A stretch of DNA of 64,000 nt from Janthinobacterium sp. BJB426. Lineage in GTDB: Bacteria; Pseudomonadota; Gammaproteobacteria; Burkholderiales; Burkholderiaceae_D. The position numbers and the translations under genes were made by a program. Below, piece by piece: positions 16,576 through 24,809 of the stretch (position 1 is the first letter of the stretch; the number at the start of each line of letters is the position of its first letter). The notes below the pieces were generated by a model that saw only the letters and a list, made by a program, of their open reading frames with translations, was not told the DNA's origin and made no database searches. The DNA is taken from NCBI RefSeq assembly GCF_002735705.1, contig NZ_PDZL01000020.1, positions 1 to 64,000 on the forward strand. Direction: 5' to 3'.

Positions 16576-16965
16576 ATGTTAAACAATGAAGCTTACGGCA
16601 ACTACCACGCCGTCAACCTGGATGCCCAGACCGCCCGCGCCACACCGGTCGAGCTGGTACTGGTGCTGACGGACGGCCTGCTGGAAGAACTGGCGCGCGC
16701 GCGCGGGCATATCGTGGGCAAACGCTACGAACAAAAGGCCGTCAGCCTGGATAAATGCACGCAGATCATCAACGGTCTGTCGAGCTCGCTCGATTTCGAC
16801 AATGGCGGCGAAGTGGTCGTCAACCTGGCGCGCCTGTACGATTATTGCGTGGCGCGACTGTACACGGCCGGCATCAAGCTCGACCCGACCCTGATCGACG
16901 AAGTGACGACCTTGATGACCACCATCAAGCGCGGCTGGGTGGGCGTCCAGGCCAACAATGCCTAG
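16576..16965 (+). CDS. fliS: Flagellin chaperone FliS (LafC)
   Basis: Small helical chaperone that holds flagellin unfolded in the cytosol until export. The 129-residue product has the family N-terminus (AYGNYHAVNLDAQTARATPV) and the ELVLVLTDGLLEELARARGH helix. It follows fliD and overlaps the next gene, fliT, by 8 bases. Confidence 0.93.
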   Translation: MLNNEAYGNYHAVNLDAQTARATPVELVLVLTDGLLEELARARGHIVGKRYEQKAVSLDKCTQIINGLSSSLDFDNGGEVVVNLARLYDYCVARLYTAGIKLDPTLIDEVTTLMTTIKRGWVGVQANNA

Positions 16966-17275
16966 GCGCGCTGCGCTGCAGCAGCTGAGCCGGCAATTGA
17001 GCGCGGCCATCGCGCAGCCGGACTGGGAGGCGATGGAAAAACTCTCGGCCAGCCTGGCGAAAAACATCCCGTTGCTGGCCGAACGGGGCGCATGGAATGC
17101 GCTGGAACAAACAGAATTGTTGCAATTGCGCAAAATTCACGCGCAAGCGGTTAAAATTTGCTCTGAGGAAAAAGAACGCCTGGGTCAACACCTGGGTGCA
17201 TTACAGGCAAATAAGGAAGGTTGGGTCGCCTACGCCGCGCTCGGCGAATACGACTCGGACGGGAATCAAGCATGA
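16958..17275 (+). CDS. fliT: FliT-like export chaperone
   Basis: A 105-residue helical protein that starts inside the last codons of fliS and ends in an ATGA overlap with fliK. In size and position it corresponds to FliT, the chaperone of the FliD cap. Sequence conservation is too low to prove it; the call rests on context. No membrane segment or signal peptide. Confidence 0.7.
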   Translation: MPRRAALQQLSRQLSAAIAQPDWEAMEKLSASLAKNIPLLAERGAWNALEQTELLQLRKIHAQAVKICSEEKERLGQHLGALQANKEGWVAYAALGEYDSDGNQA

Positions 17276-18414
17276 TCATGAACTTCAATACGGCGCCGGC
17301 CGCTCCGGCACCGGCAGCCACGGCGGCATCCGCCCCTGCACCAGCGCCGGCACAGGCCGCTGCCTTGCCAGGCACGCCAGGCTATGGCAGCACTGGCGCC
17401 GCGCCCTCCGCCCTGCCCCTGTTTGCGCAGGTGCTCGATGTGACAGCCGTGGAAACGGCCGACGCGGACACGCCCGCGCCCGCGCCCACCAAGGATGGCG
17501 ACAGCGACAGCCAGACCGACAGCAGCCTGCCAGCCATGGCCGCGCCCGTCATCGGCTTGCCGGTGACGATACTGCCGCCAACGGACGCGGCCGCAGCAGA
17601 GGCACGCGCCGCCGCCCAGGCGCAGGCACAGACACCGGTGCAATCGAATGTGGCGCAAGCCAACCCGGCACTCAACATCAGCCTGCATCCGACGGCAATC
17701 ACCCTCACCGCACAGGGAACGGCACAGCCGGCAGGCCGCGATACGCGTGAACCGCTGGCCGCCGCCAACCCGGCGACCGCTGCAAAAGGCAACGCGACGG
17801 CACAGCCGTTCGAAGCGCTGCTGCAGCAAGCCGCTCCGGTGACGGCCGCCGCCCCTGCCGCGCGCGAGGGCGAACGTGGCGCCGCGACACCAGCCCCCGT
17901 CACGCCCAACCTGGGCCTGACAGGCGCGGTCGGCAATACGGCTGCAGCGGCCCCGACCGGCGATACCATCAAGCTCAGCGGCCCTGCCCAGCAATGGCAG
18001 GAACCGCTGCGCGAAGCGCTGGGCGAACGCCTGCAGACGCAGATCGGCCGCAACAGCGAACACGCGACGATCCGCCTCGACCCGCCCATGCTGGGCCGCA
18101 TTGAAATTTCCATCCGCCACACGGCTGGCGCGCTGCAGGTGAACGTCACGGCGTCGAACTCGGAAGTGTTGCGCCAGCTGCAAGGCATCGGCGAAAACAT
18201 GCGCAGCGACCTGGCGCAGCGCCAGTACACCGAGGTGGCCGTGAATATCAGCGCCACCCCGCGCAGCCCCGCCGCCCAGGCCTTTGCCGAAGGCGATGCG
18301 CGCGGCCAGCGTCAACCTGGCCGCCAGAACGACGACGCGGAACCGGGACGCGCCCTGTCCGACGGCAGCCCTGCCGGTACCACTTACGCCATGCATGAGC
18401 GAGAGACTGCCTGA
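17272..18414 (+). CDS. fliK: Flagellar hook-length control protein FliK (LafE)
   Basis: Secreted ruler that measures the hook and flips FlhB to filament export. About 380 residues from ATG 17272, which overlaps the fliT stop; ATG 17278 is an alternative. The long N-terminal part is rich in Ala, Pro and Thr and probably unfolded, the ruler region. The C-terminal part has the FliK fold (IRLDPPMLGRIEISIRH, then ALQVNVTASNSEVLRQL). Its stop overlaps the fliL start. Confidence 0.9.
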   Translation: MIMNFNTAPAAPAPAATAASAPAPAPAQAAALPGTPGYGSTGAAPSALPLFAQVLDVTAVETADADTPAPAPTKDGDSDSQTDSSLPAMAAPVIGLPVTILPPTDAAAAEARAAAQAQAQTPVQSNVAQANPALNISLHPTAITLTAQGTAQPAGRDTREPLAAANPATAAKGNATAQPFEALLQQAAPVTAAAPAAREGERGAATPAPVTPNLGLTGAVGNTAAAAPTGDTIKLSGPAQQWQEPLREALGERLQTQIGRNSEHATIRLDPPMLGRIEISIRHTAGALQVNVTASNSEVLRQLQGIGENMRSDLAQRQYTEVAVNISATPRSPAAQAFAEGDARGQRQPGRQNDDAEPGRALSDGSPAGTTYAMHERETA

Positions 18415-18890
18415 TGAATATGAAAATGAAACTGATCGGCGGCTTTGTCGCCGTGGCCGTGCTGGCCGCCGGTGCGGCTGGCGGCGCCATGTGGTACCTG
18501 GCCAAGCCGGTTGCCGGCCATGCCGAGGTGGCCGACGCAAAAGCCCCGCCACCGCCCGCCACGGGCAAGAAGGCGCGCAAGTTCCTCACGCTTGACAAGG
18601 TCATCGTGATGCTGCGCCGCGGCCCGGGCGAAGGTGAAACGCATTACCTGTCGGCCGACCTGGTGATCGCCACCACCGAGGAAAAGGAAAAGCTGACCAA
18701 GGACCACTTGCCGCTGATGCGCTCGATCGCCGTCAGCACCCTGTCGAGCTTCCCGATGGACAAGGCGCAGACGATGACGGTGGAGCAATTTGCCGAACAG
18801 ATCAACAAGGCCTTCAATGTCAGCTATGAACGCGAGCAGATGGAAAAACCGTTCACGGAAGTCATGGTCGGCAAGCTGATCATTGAATAA
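18414..18890 (+). CDS. fliL: Flagellar basal body-associated protein FliL
   Basis: A 158-residue inner-membrane protein with one N-terminal membrane helix (about 7-30) and a periplasmic domain starting near FLTLDKVIVMLRR. FliL rings surround the stator and help recruit or keep it active, most clearly in lateral and surface swarming systems. It overlaps fliK by one base and precedes the sigma factor and stator genes. Confidence 0.9.
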   Translation: MNMKMKLIGGFVAVAVLAAGAAGGAMWYLAKPVAGHAEVADAKAPPPPATGKKARKFLTLDKVIVMLRRGPGEGETHYLSADLVIATTEEKEKLTKDHLPLMRSIAVSTLSSFPMDKAQTMTVEQFAEQINKAFNVSYEREQMEKPFTEVMVGKLIIE

Positions 18891-18911
18891 GTCAACACGC
18901 CAGCCGACCTA

Positions 18912-19667
18912 GTGGGAGATCCCTTGGCCTATGTAGAGCAATACCAGGAAGCGTATGGCGCCGGCGAATATGCCGCCGCCAGCGCTTGCGCGGCCGTGCT
19001 CAGCGTTGCTGAGGAGCAACAACATCTGGTGGCGTACTCCCCTTTGGTGAAACGCATCGTGCGCCAGCTCAATTCGCAGGTGTCGGGCGCCATCGACCGC
19101 GACGACATGGAACAGATTGGCCTGATGGGCTTGCTCGAAGCCTTGCGCCGCTACGGCGTGCCGGACCAGTCGTTCGGCAGCTATGCCAGCCTGCGCATCC
19201 GCGGCGCCATCCTCGATGAACTGCGGCGCCAGGACTGGCGTCCGCGCGCCGTGCGCCAGGAAAGCCACCGCCTGCGCGACAGCGTGCGCGCCCTGACCCG
19301 GCGCCTGGGGCGCGAGCCGCTGGAAGCGGAAATCATGGCGGCCCTGAAACTGACGCCGGAAGCCTTCCAGGAATACCAGTTGGCGGAAAACGCCGAACTG
19401 ATCGCCAGTTTCGACGAAGTGCTGCAGGAAAGCCTGGGGCAAGCCGACAGCGCACCGAGCCCGGAAGAGCAATTGATGGTGCGGCGCAGCCTGGAACAGG
19501 CGCTGCGCACGCTGGACGAGCGGGAACAGCGCGTGATCCAGATGTATTACGAATTCGAACTGAGCTACAAAGAAATTGCCGCCGTGCTGGACCTGAGCGA
19601 CGCCCGCGTCTGCCAGTTGAACAAGACGGCGCTGGGCAAGATGAAAACCATGCTGCAAGACGCATAA
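18912..19667 (+). CDS. fliA: Flagellar sigma-28 factor FliA (LafS)
   Basis: Sigma factor for late flagellar genes (filament, cap, stator). About 250 residues with region 2 (YSPLVKRIVRQL; DDMEQIGLMGLLEALRRYGV), region 3 (LTRRLGREPLEAEIMAALKL) and the region 4 helix-turn-helix (YKEIAAVLDLSDARVCQLNK). The open frame starts at GTG 18912, but TTG 18924 has a better ribosome site (GGGAG at 18914-18918), so the protein may be four residues shorter. Its presence with a local flgM shows that the cluster carries its own late-gene checkpoint. Confidence 0.94.
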   Translation: MGDPLAYVEQYQEAYGAGEYAAASACAAVLSVAEEQQHLVAYSPLVKRIVRQLNSQVSGAIDRDDMEQIGLMGLLEALRRYGVPDQSFGSYASLRIRGAILDELRRQDWRPRAVRQESHRLRDSVRALTRRLGREPLEAEIMAALKLTPEAFQEYQLAENAELIASFDEVLQESLGQADSAPSPEEQLMVRRSLEQALRTLDEREQRVIQMYYEFELSYKEIAAVLDLSDARVCQLNKTALGKMKTMLQDA

Positions 19668-19723
19668 GTTTCAGCACTATCCATCAAATTGACGCAGCAC
19701 AATGACGCAGAAAGGCAGTTGAC

Positions 19724-20638
19724 ATGGTAATTATCGGTATCTTAATCGTGATGGGGTGTGTATTCGGAGGCTTCGCCCTGATGGGCGGCACCGTCCATGC
19801 GATCTGGCAACCGGTCGAGTTGATCATCATCATCGGCGCCGCCGTCGGCGCCCTGGTGCTGGGCAACCCCAAGCATGTACTCGGTGAAATGCTGCATCAG
19901 ATGCGCAAGATCGTCACGCACAAGAAGCAAGGCTCGGAATTCCAGCGCCAGTTGCTGCTGCTGATGTATGAACTGCTGCAAACGGCCGCCGGCGGCCTGA
20001 AGGCGCTCGACGCCCACGTCGAGGCACCGCGCGAAAGCGCCCTGTTCCAGCGCTATCCGCTGGTGCTGGAAGAGCCGAAGCTGCTGGCCTTCATCGTCGA
20101 CAACTTCCGTTTGATGGCGATGGGCAAGATCAACGCGCATGAGCTCGAAGGCGTGCTGGAGCAGGAACTGGAAGCCATCCACGACGAATTGCTGCAACCG
20201 TCGAAATCCTTGCACAAGATCGCCGAAGCCATGCCCGGTTTCGGTATCCTGGCCGCCGTTCTCGGCATCGTGATGGCCATGAATTCCGTGGCCGACGGCG
20301 CCGATGCGGCGGAAATTTCGGAAAAAGTGGGCGCCGCCATGGTCGGTACCTTCATCGGTATCTTCTTTTGCTACGGCGTGCTCGATCCGATGTGCAACAT
20401 GATGAAACAGCTGGTGGGCGAGGAAGGCTCGACCATGGAATGCGTGAAGGTCGTGCTGGTCACGCACGTGGCGGGCAAACCGCCGCTGCTGGCCATCGAT
20501 GCGGGCCGCCGTCTGGTGCAGCTGAACATCAAGCCAAGCTTCGCCCAGCTGGAAAGCTGGATCAATGCGCTGGAAGATGGCGGCGCCGAACAAGAGCAAG
20601 GCCAAGGCCGGGGAGGCCGCCGTGCTAAAGCCGCATGA
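19724..20638 (+). CDS. motA: Flagellar stator protein MotA (LafT)
   Basis: Stator subunit whose cytosolic loop pushes on FliG. The 304-residue product has four membrane helices (two near the N-terminus, two at about 171-225), a large cytosolic loop with APRESALFQRYP, and the functional prolines P171 (AMPGFG) and P222 (GVLDPM), corresponding to E. coli P173 and P222. The charged C-terminal tail overlaps motB. A stator inside the flagellar cluster is typical of lateral systems. Confidence 0.95.
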   Translation: MVIIGILIVMGCVFGGFALMGGTVHAIWQPVELIIIIGAAVGALVLGNPKHVLGEMLHQMRKIVTHKKQGSEFQRQLLLLMYELLQTAAGGLKALDAHVEAPRESALFQRYPLVLEEPKLLAFIVDNFRLMAMGKINAHELEGVLEQELEAIHDELLQPSKSLHKIAEAMPGFGILAAVLGIVMAMNSVADGADAAEISEKVGAAMVGTFIGIFFCYGVLDPMCNMMKQLVGEEGSTMECVKVVLVTHVAGKPPLLAIDAGRRLVQLNIKPSFAQLESWINALEDGGAEQEQGQGRGGRRAKAA

Positions 20639-21626
20639 GAAACATGAACAGGCCATCATCAAGCGTGCCGGTCGCAAGCATGATGACGATGGCCATGGCG
20701 GCGCCTGGAAAGTAGCGTTTGCCGACTTTTGCCTGGCCCTGCTGTCGCTCTTCCTCGTACTGTGGCTGATGGCCGCGCGCGAGCAGCAGGCGATGAAGGA
20801 AATCATGATGGATGCGTCGGCAGGCAGCCGCCAGGGCGAAGGCCAGGGCGTCATGCCGGAACAGAAAGGCGGCCCGCGCGGCAGCCTGATCGAGCGTTTC
20901 CCGATGCCCCGCAAAGGCACGGGCGACACGCGCACGGAAGGCAAGCAGATGCAGGACGGCAAGGCCGGTACCGCACCGCAAAACCAGACCAAGGTCAGCT
21001 ACCAGTCGCCGGAAGACTTGCTGTCGCTGTCGCGCGCGCTCGACAAGCTCAGCGATGAAGCGGGACTGAAGAGCAATCTGCAATCCGTGATCACGCCGTA
21101 CGGCTTGCGCGTCATGCTGCACGATACGGACAAGCAAGGCATGTTCGTGCGCGGCAGCGCCGTGCCGACCGACCGTTTCCGCAAGCTGCTGCGCCAGATG
21201 GGCCCCGTGTTTGCGCAAATGGATAACCAGATGCTGATCGTCGGCCACACCGACTCGATGCAATACGCCAATACCGGCTACGAAGGCTTTTCCAACTGGA
21301 CCCTGTCGGCCAACCGCGCCATGTCGGCGCGCGCGCAATTGTTGATCGGCAGCATGAGTCCGGACAGCGTGCTGCAAGTGGTGGGCATGGCCGACCGCGC
21401 ACCGCTGGACGTGAAAAATGCCAGCGCCGGCATCAACCGCCGCATCGAACTGTTAATATTGACGCGTGGCCAGGCCGACAGCATCGCCGCCATGTTCGGC
21501 ATGGCCGGACAAAAGCCGCAAGGCGAAGAGCTGCAAGTGGGTGAACCGGATGCGGGCACCTTGCAGCGCCTGCGCGAGAAACTGGGCCTGCCCGCCAAGA
21601 AGGAGCGGGATGAGCATGCAAATTAA
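20622..21626 (+). CDS. motB: Flagellar stator protein MotB (LafU)
   Basis: Stator subunit that anchors the motor to peptidoglycan and carries the ion-binding Asp. GTG 20622 is preferred because GGGAGG (20611-20616) sits 5 bases before it; ATGs at 20577 and 20565 in the same frame have no comparable site. From GTG the protein has about 334 residues: a basic/histidine-rich N-terminus, one membrane helix with the ion-binding Asp (AFADFCLALLSLFLVLW, D35), a plug/linker, and an OmpA-like domain (MLIVGHTDSMQY; NWTLSANRAMSARAQLL). Asp in this helix does not by itself settle H+ or Na+ use. Confidence 0.92.
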   Translation: MLKPHEKHEQAIIKRAGRKHDDDGHGGAWKVAFADFCLALLSLFLVLWLMAAREQQAMKEIMMDASAGSRQGEGQGVMPEQKGGPRGSLIERFPMPRKGTGDTRTEGKQMQDGKAGTAPQNQTKVSYQSPEDLLSLSRALDKLSDEAGLKSNLQSVITPYGLRVMLHDTDKQGMFVRGSAVPTDRFRKLLRQMGPVFAQMDNQMLIVGHTDSMQYANTGYEGFSNWTLSANRAMSARAQLLIGSMSPDSVLQVVGMADRAPLDVKNASAGINRRIELLILTRGQADSIAAMFGMAGQKPQGEELQVGEPDAGTLQRLREKLGLPAKKERDEHAN

Positions 21627-21642
21627 GGGCAAGGGACAACGT

Positions 21643-21933
21643 ATGAAAATCTCCTCCGGCAATACCGGCGCTGCCGTACGCAGCAGCGCCGTCGCGCCGG
21701 CCGAGGCGATCGCCGAGAATGCGGGCGCCGCCGGCGCCATGGGCGGCTCCTCGGCCGGGGCGGAACTGCAATCGGCCGTGCTGCAACCGGCCATGGCCGC
21801 CCTGCGCGCCATGCCCGAGATCGATCACGAGCGCGTGGCCATGCTGCGCGATGCGCTGGCCAAGGGTGAATTGCCGTTCGATCCTTCGAAACTGGCAGGC
21901 TTGATCCAGCGTTTCCACGGCGGCGAATCATGA
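21643..21933 (+). CDS. flgM: Anti-sigma-28 factor FlgM
   Basis: Binds and silences FliA until it is exported through the finished hook. The start is set at ATG 21643 (MKISSG, the usual FlgM opening) with AAGGGA at 21631-21636. ATG 21610 with AAGGAG is possible and would overlap motB. The 96-residue product is disordered at the N-terminus, and the C-terminal sigma-binding helices are visible (DHERVAMLRDALAKGELPFD, then PSKLAGLI). Overlaps flgN by 4 bases. Confidence 0.88.
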   Translation: MKISSGNTGAAVRSSAVAPAEAIAENAGAAGAMGGSSAGAELQSAVLQPAMAALRAMPEIDHERVAMLRDALAKGELPFDPSKLAGLIQRFHGGES

Positions 21934-22370
21934 CCGCACCGCGCAAGGGCATCACGCGTCAGGAAGCCATGCGCCGCGTACTGCAAGGCATGGCGGATGA
22001 CCGCGCCGGCTATGCCGCCCTGCACACCTTGTTGGAAGAGCAATTCCAGGCCACCCTGCACCACCAGAGCGCGCAGCTGACGGCACTGGCCGACCAGGTC
22101 ATCGCCGCCGTCGAGCCACTCGATGCGCGCCGCCGCCAGCGGGTCAGCCTCGTCACTGCCCTGCTGGGCCCGCAAGGCGATATGCCACAATTGTTTGCGC
22201 TATTGCAAGAAGATGCGCGCGCCACCGCCGAGCGCGACTGGGCAGCGCTCGAGCAGATGGTGCTTGAATGCAAGCGCCTGAATGCCCGCAACAGCGATTT
22301 ATTAACAGAGCAGTACAGCATCATGCAGCGCGTGCTGCATGGCGAGGAAGATACGTATGCGCCAGGCTGA
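21930..22370 (+). CDS. flgN: Flagellar export chaperone FlgN
   Basis: A 146-residue helical protein in the flgM-flgN arrangement, starting in an ATGA overlap. FlgN is the cytosolic chaperone for the hook-junction proteins FlgK and FlgL. The helix LLEEQFQATLHHQSAQLTAL and the final region with N-x-x-N (LECKRLNARNSDLLTEQ) are typical. It overlaps the downstream muramidase gene by 14 bases. Confidence 0.86.
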   Translation: MTAPRKGITRQEAMRRVLQGMADDRAGYAALHTLLEEQFQATLHHQSAQLTALADQVIAAVEPLDARRRQRVSLVTALLGPQGDMPQLFALLQEDARATAERDWAALEQMVLECKRLNARNSDLLTEQYSIMQRVLHGEEDTYAPG

Positions 22371-23109
22371 TTTCCTGACCACCCGCGCCACGGCGGCAAC
22401 GCCATCGACGGCAGCCACATCCGCCGTACAGAGCAATATGCGCGCCACCGACGCCACCAGTTCCAGCGGCAACTTCAGCAGCGTATTCCGGCAAGTACAG
22501 GGCGAAGTGGCCCGCTTCATCGAACAGGGCGGCGGCAACGCCACCAACCTGAATCCGCAAGGCCGCGCCTACCTGGAACAGAGCCAGCCCGTGAATGTGC
22601 TGGGCAGCATCAACCAGGGCGGCGAGATCGGCGAAACGCAGCAGCAATTCCTTGCCTCGATCAAGCCATGGACGCAAGAAACGGGCGCGCGCCTGGGCGT
22701 GGCGCCAGAAATCGTCGCCGCCCACGCGGCGCTGGAATCGGGCTGGGGCCAGCGTCCGCTGCGCCAGGGCACGGGCGCGGACACGCATAATCTGTTCGGC
22801 ATCAAGGCCGGCGGGAAATGGCAGGGCGATGTGGCCAGCAATGTCACCACCGAATACGAGGCCGGCAGCGGCACGGCCCTGAAGAAAACGGAGCGCTTCC
22901 GCAGTTATCCGGACCAGGCCAGCGCCTTCCGCGACTATGCGCAAGTCTTGCTCGATAACCCGCGCTACCGCGCCGCCCTGAATACGGGGGCCGACGCCGG
23001 CGCTTTCGCGCAAGGCCTGGCGCGCGGCGGCTACGCCACCGACCCCAACTACGCCGCCAAGCTGACGCAGCTGGCGACGCGTCTGCAGCGCACGGCCGCC
23101 GCAGACTGA
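22357..23109 (+). CDS. FlgJ-type flagellar muramidase as a separate protein
   Basis: Peptidoglycan hydrolase that opens the wall for the rod. ATG 22357 is chosen, with GAGGAAG at 22344-22350. The 250-residue product has a disordered N-terminus (1-95) and then a glucosaminidase domain like the C-terminal half of enteric FlgJ, including the presumed catalytic Glu 127 (AAHAALESGWGQRPL), NLFGIKAGGKWQG and FRSYPDQASAFRDYAQVLL. No signal peptide is seen, as expected for a flagellar export substrate. The rod-cap half of FlgJ is encoded separately at 30085-30477. Confidence 0.88.
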   Translation: MRQADFLTTRATAATPSTAATSAVQSNMRATDATSSSGNFSSVFRQVQGEVARFIEQGGGNATNLNPQGRAYLEQSQPVNVLGSINQGGEIGETQQQFLASIKPWTQETGARLGVAPEIVAAHAALESGWGQRPLRQGTGADTHNLFGIKAGGKWQGDVASNVTTEYEAGSGTALKKTERFRSYPDQASAFRDYAQVLLDNPRYRAALNTGADAGAFAQGLARGGYATDPNYAAKLTQLATRLQRTAAAD

Positions 23110-23116
23110 TCTTTCC

Positions 23117-23878
23117 TTAACGGCCGGGAAGTTCGGCCGGCTCCACCACGCCCGCATCGACCACCCTGGCACGTATCACCGTGCCGCTGGTGGCGTTGCG
23201 CACGCGAATCACCTCGCCCAGCGCGCCCGGATCCAGCGCTTCGCCGGCCATGCTCACTTCCACCTGCTCCTTGCGCGCCACGATATTCACCGCGCTGCCC
23301 CGCTTGATCAACACGGGCGACGCCAGTTGCCCTTGCCGCAGCACTTCGCCGGCGCGCAAGCTGCGCCGGCTCGACAGGCCAACGGCGCCGGGCAAGGAGG
23401 CAATACTGTCGGGCACCATCGTCACGTCGCGCCGCGCCAGGGTCACGTCGCCCGCCTGCAGCGGCGTATTCGCCGTGACGGGGGCGCTGGTGACGGCCAC
23501 CTGGGCCGTGATGCTGCCGCGCGCCAGCATTTCATAGCGCCAACCGTTGCTTCCAGGACACACTGCCACAAAGCGCATGCGCTGCGCCGAACGGCTGTCC
23601 GCCGTTTCCAGCGCGACGGGCGCCGCGCACGCCGGCACGGGGCGCGTGCTTTTCACCACGGTCACTTGAAACTGCGGTTCCAGCAATCCCGCCGAGGCTG
23701 CTTGCTGCACCAATTGCTCGCGCGCCAATTGTTCCACACGCGAAAATATATTGTCGGCTGGCAATTCTGCCCGTCCTGCACTACTATATAGGCTGGTCAG
23801 TAAAAAGAGGCCCGGAAGCAGTATGTGACGACATTGCGCCTTGTTCCACATCACGGAATAGTTCTCAAAGTAAATCAT
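23117..23878 (-). CDS. flgA: Flagellar P-ring chaperone FlgA
   Basis: Periplasmic chaperone for P-ring (FlgI) assembly. The 253-residue product has an N-terminal hydrophobic export signal (about 19-35) and the SAF-like C-terminal domain (ITAQVAVTSAPVTANTPLQA; RSLRAGEVLRQGQL; VNIVARKEQVEVSMAGEALD). ATG 23878 with AAGG upstream is used; ATG 23851 is an alternative. It is transcribed away from flgB, while flgM and flgN, which usually accompany it, run on the other strand here. Confidence 0.92.
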   Translation of the reverse strand: MIYFENYSVMWNKAQCRHILLPGLFLLTSLYSSAGRAELPADNIFSRVEQLAREQLVQQAASAGLLEPQFQVTVVKSTRPVPACAAPVALETADSRSAQRMRFVAVCPGSNGWRYEMLARGSITAQVAVTSAPVTANTPLQAGDVTLARRDVTMVPDSIASLPGAVGLSSRRSLRAGEVLRQGQLASPVLIKRGSAVNIVARKEQVEVSMAGEALDPGALGEVIRVRNATSGTVIRARVVDAGVVEPAELPGR

Positions 23879-24018
23879 TGCTAACCTTAATCAAAGATAC
23901 TGAAGCGGCATGACCTTACCATGCGTCAACATGACCAGGCTGGGATTTTACCTCTGCACCACCTATTTTCTAGCCCGAACCGCAAAAAGCACGATCGAAT
24001 TCAACACAAAGGATGACC
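23879..24018. promoter_or_regulatory. Divergent promoter region between flgA and flgB
   Basis: The 140 bases between divergent flgA and flgB are AT-rich and must hold both promoters. A near sigma-54 layout (TGGGATTTTACCTCTGC) has 11 rather than 10 bases between GG and GC, so I do not call it. AAGG lies 6 bases before the chosen flgB start. Confidence 0.4.
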
Positions 24019-24381
24019 ATGGGGATTAATTTCAAGGATGCGCTGGGCGTGCACGCCGATGCACTCGCGCTGCGTGCCGACCGCACACGCGTACTGGCCG
24101 CCAATATCGCCAATGAAAACACGCCCGGCTTCCAGGCCATGGACATGGATTTCGGCAGCGCCCTGCAACAGTTGCAGGACAACGAGGCCGGCCTGCTGTC
24201 GACCGATGACGATGCCAGCGCCCTGTACCGCGTCCCCTACCACCCTAGCCGCGACGGCAATACCGTCGAAATCGGCGTCGAGCAGGCGGCGTTCTCGCAG
24301 AACGCCACCGACTTCCAGACCAGCCTCACTTTCGTCAACATGAAACTGAAGGGTCTGTCCAAGGCCATTTCCGGACAATAA
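24019..24381 (+). CDS. flgB: Flagellar proximal rod protein FlgB
   Basis: Proximal rod subunit. ATG 24019 (MGINFKDALGVHADAL) fits the AAGG ribosome site better than the ATG 6 bases upstream. The 120-residue product carries the family N-terminal motif (RVLAANIANENTPGFQAMDM) and a C-terminal helix. First gene of the long flgB-to-L operon. Confidence 0.94.
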   Translation: MGINFKDALGVHADALALRADRTRVLAANIANENTPGFQAMDMDFGSALQQLQDNEAGLLSTDDDASALYRVPYHPSRDGNTVEIGVEQAAFSQNATDFQTSLTFVNMKLKGLSKAISGQ

Positions 24382-24389
24382 GGATCAGC

Positions 24390-24806
24390 ATGAGCTTCCA
24401 GGATATTTCCAAGATCGCCGGTTCGGCAATGGCGGCGCAAACCGTGCGCCTCAATACCATCGCCAGCAACCTGGCCAATGCCGATTCCGTTGCCGGTTCC
24501 GAAGGCGAAACCTACCGCGCGCGTAAACCCGTGTTTGCGGCCGTGATGGATGGCCCTGGCGCCAGCGGCGCCGGCGGACGGGTACAGGTACTCGACGTGG
24601 TGCAAAGCGATGAGCCGCTGCGCAAGGTGTATGAACCGGGCCACCCGATGGCCAATGCCGATGGCATGGTGTTCTACCCCAACGTCAATCAGGTGGCCGA
24701 GATGACCGACATGATGTCGGCGTCGCGCGCGTTTGAAACAAATGTCGAAGTTCTGGGCCGCATCAAGTCGATGCAGCAATCGCTCCTCAAATTAGGTGAA
24801 GCATAA
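24390..24806 (+). CDS. flgC: Flagellar proximal rod protein FlgC
   Basis: A 138-residue rod protein with the rod/hook N-terminal motif (AAQTVRLNTIASNLANADSV) and the C-terminal helix (MTDMMSASRAFETNVEVLGR) shared by axial proteins. It starts 8 bases after flgB. Confidence 0.95.
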   Translation: MSFQDISKIAGSAMAAQTVRLNTIASNLANADSVAGSEGETYRARKPVFAAVMDGPGASGAGGRVQVLDVVQSDEPLRKVYEPGHPMANADGMVFYPNVNQVAEMTDMMSASRAFETNVEVLGRIKSMQQSLLKLGEA

Positions 24807-24809
24807 TCC

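Noticed and set aside
23930..23965. Sigma-54-like GG/GC pair before flgB
   Set aside because: The gap is 11 bases rather than the required 10, which usually abolishes function.
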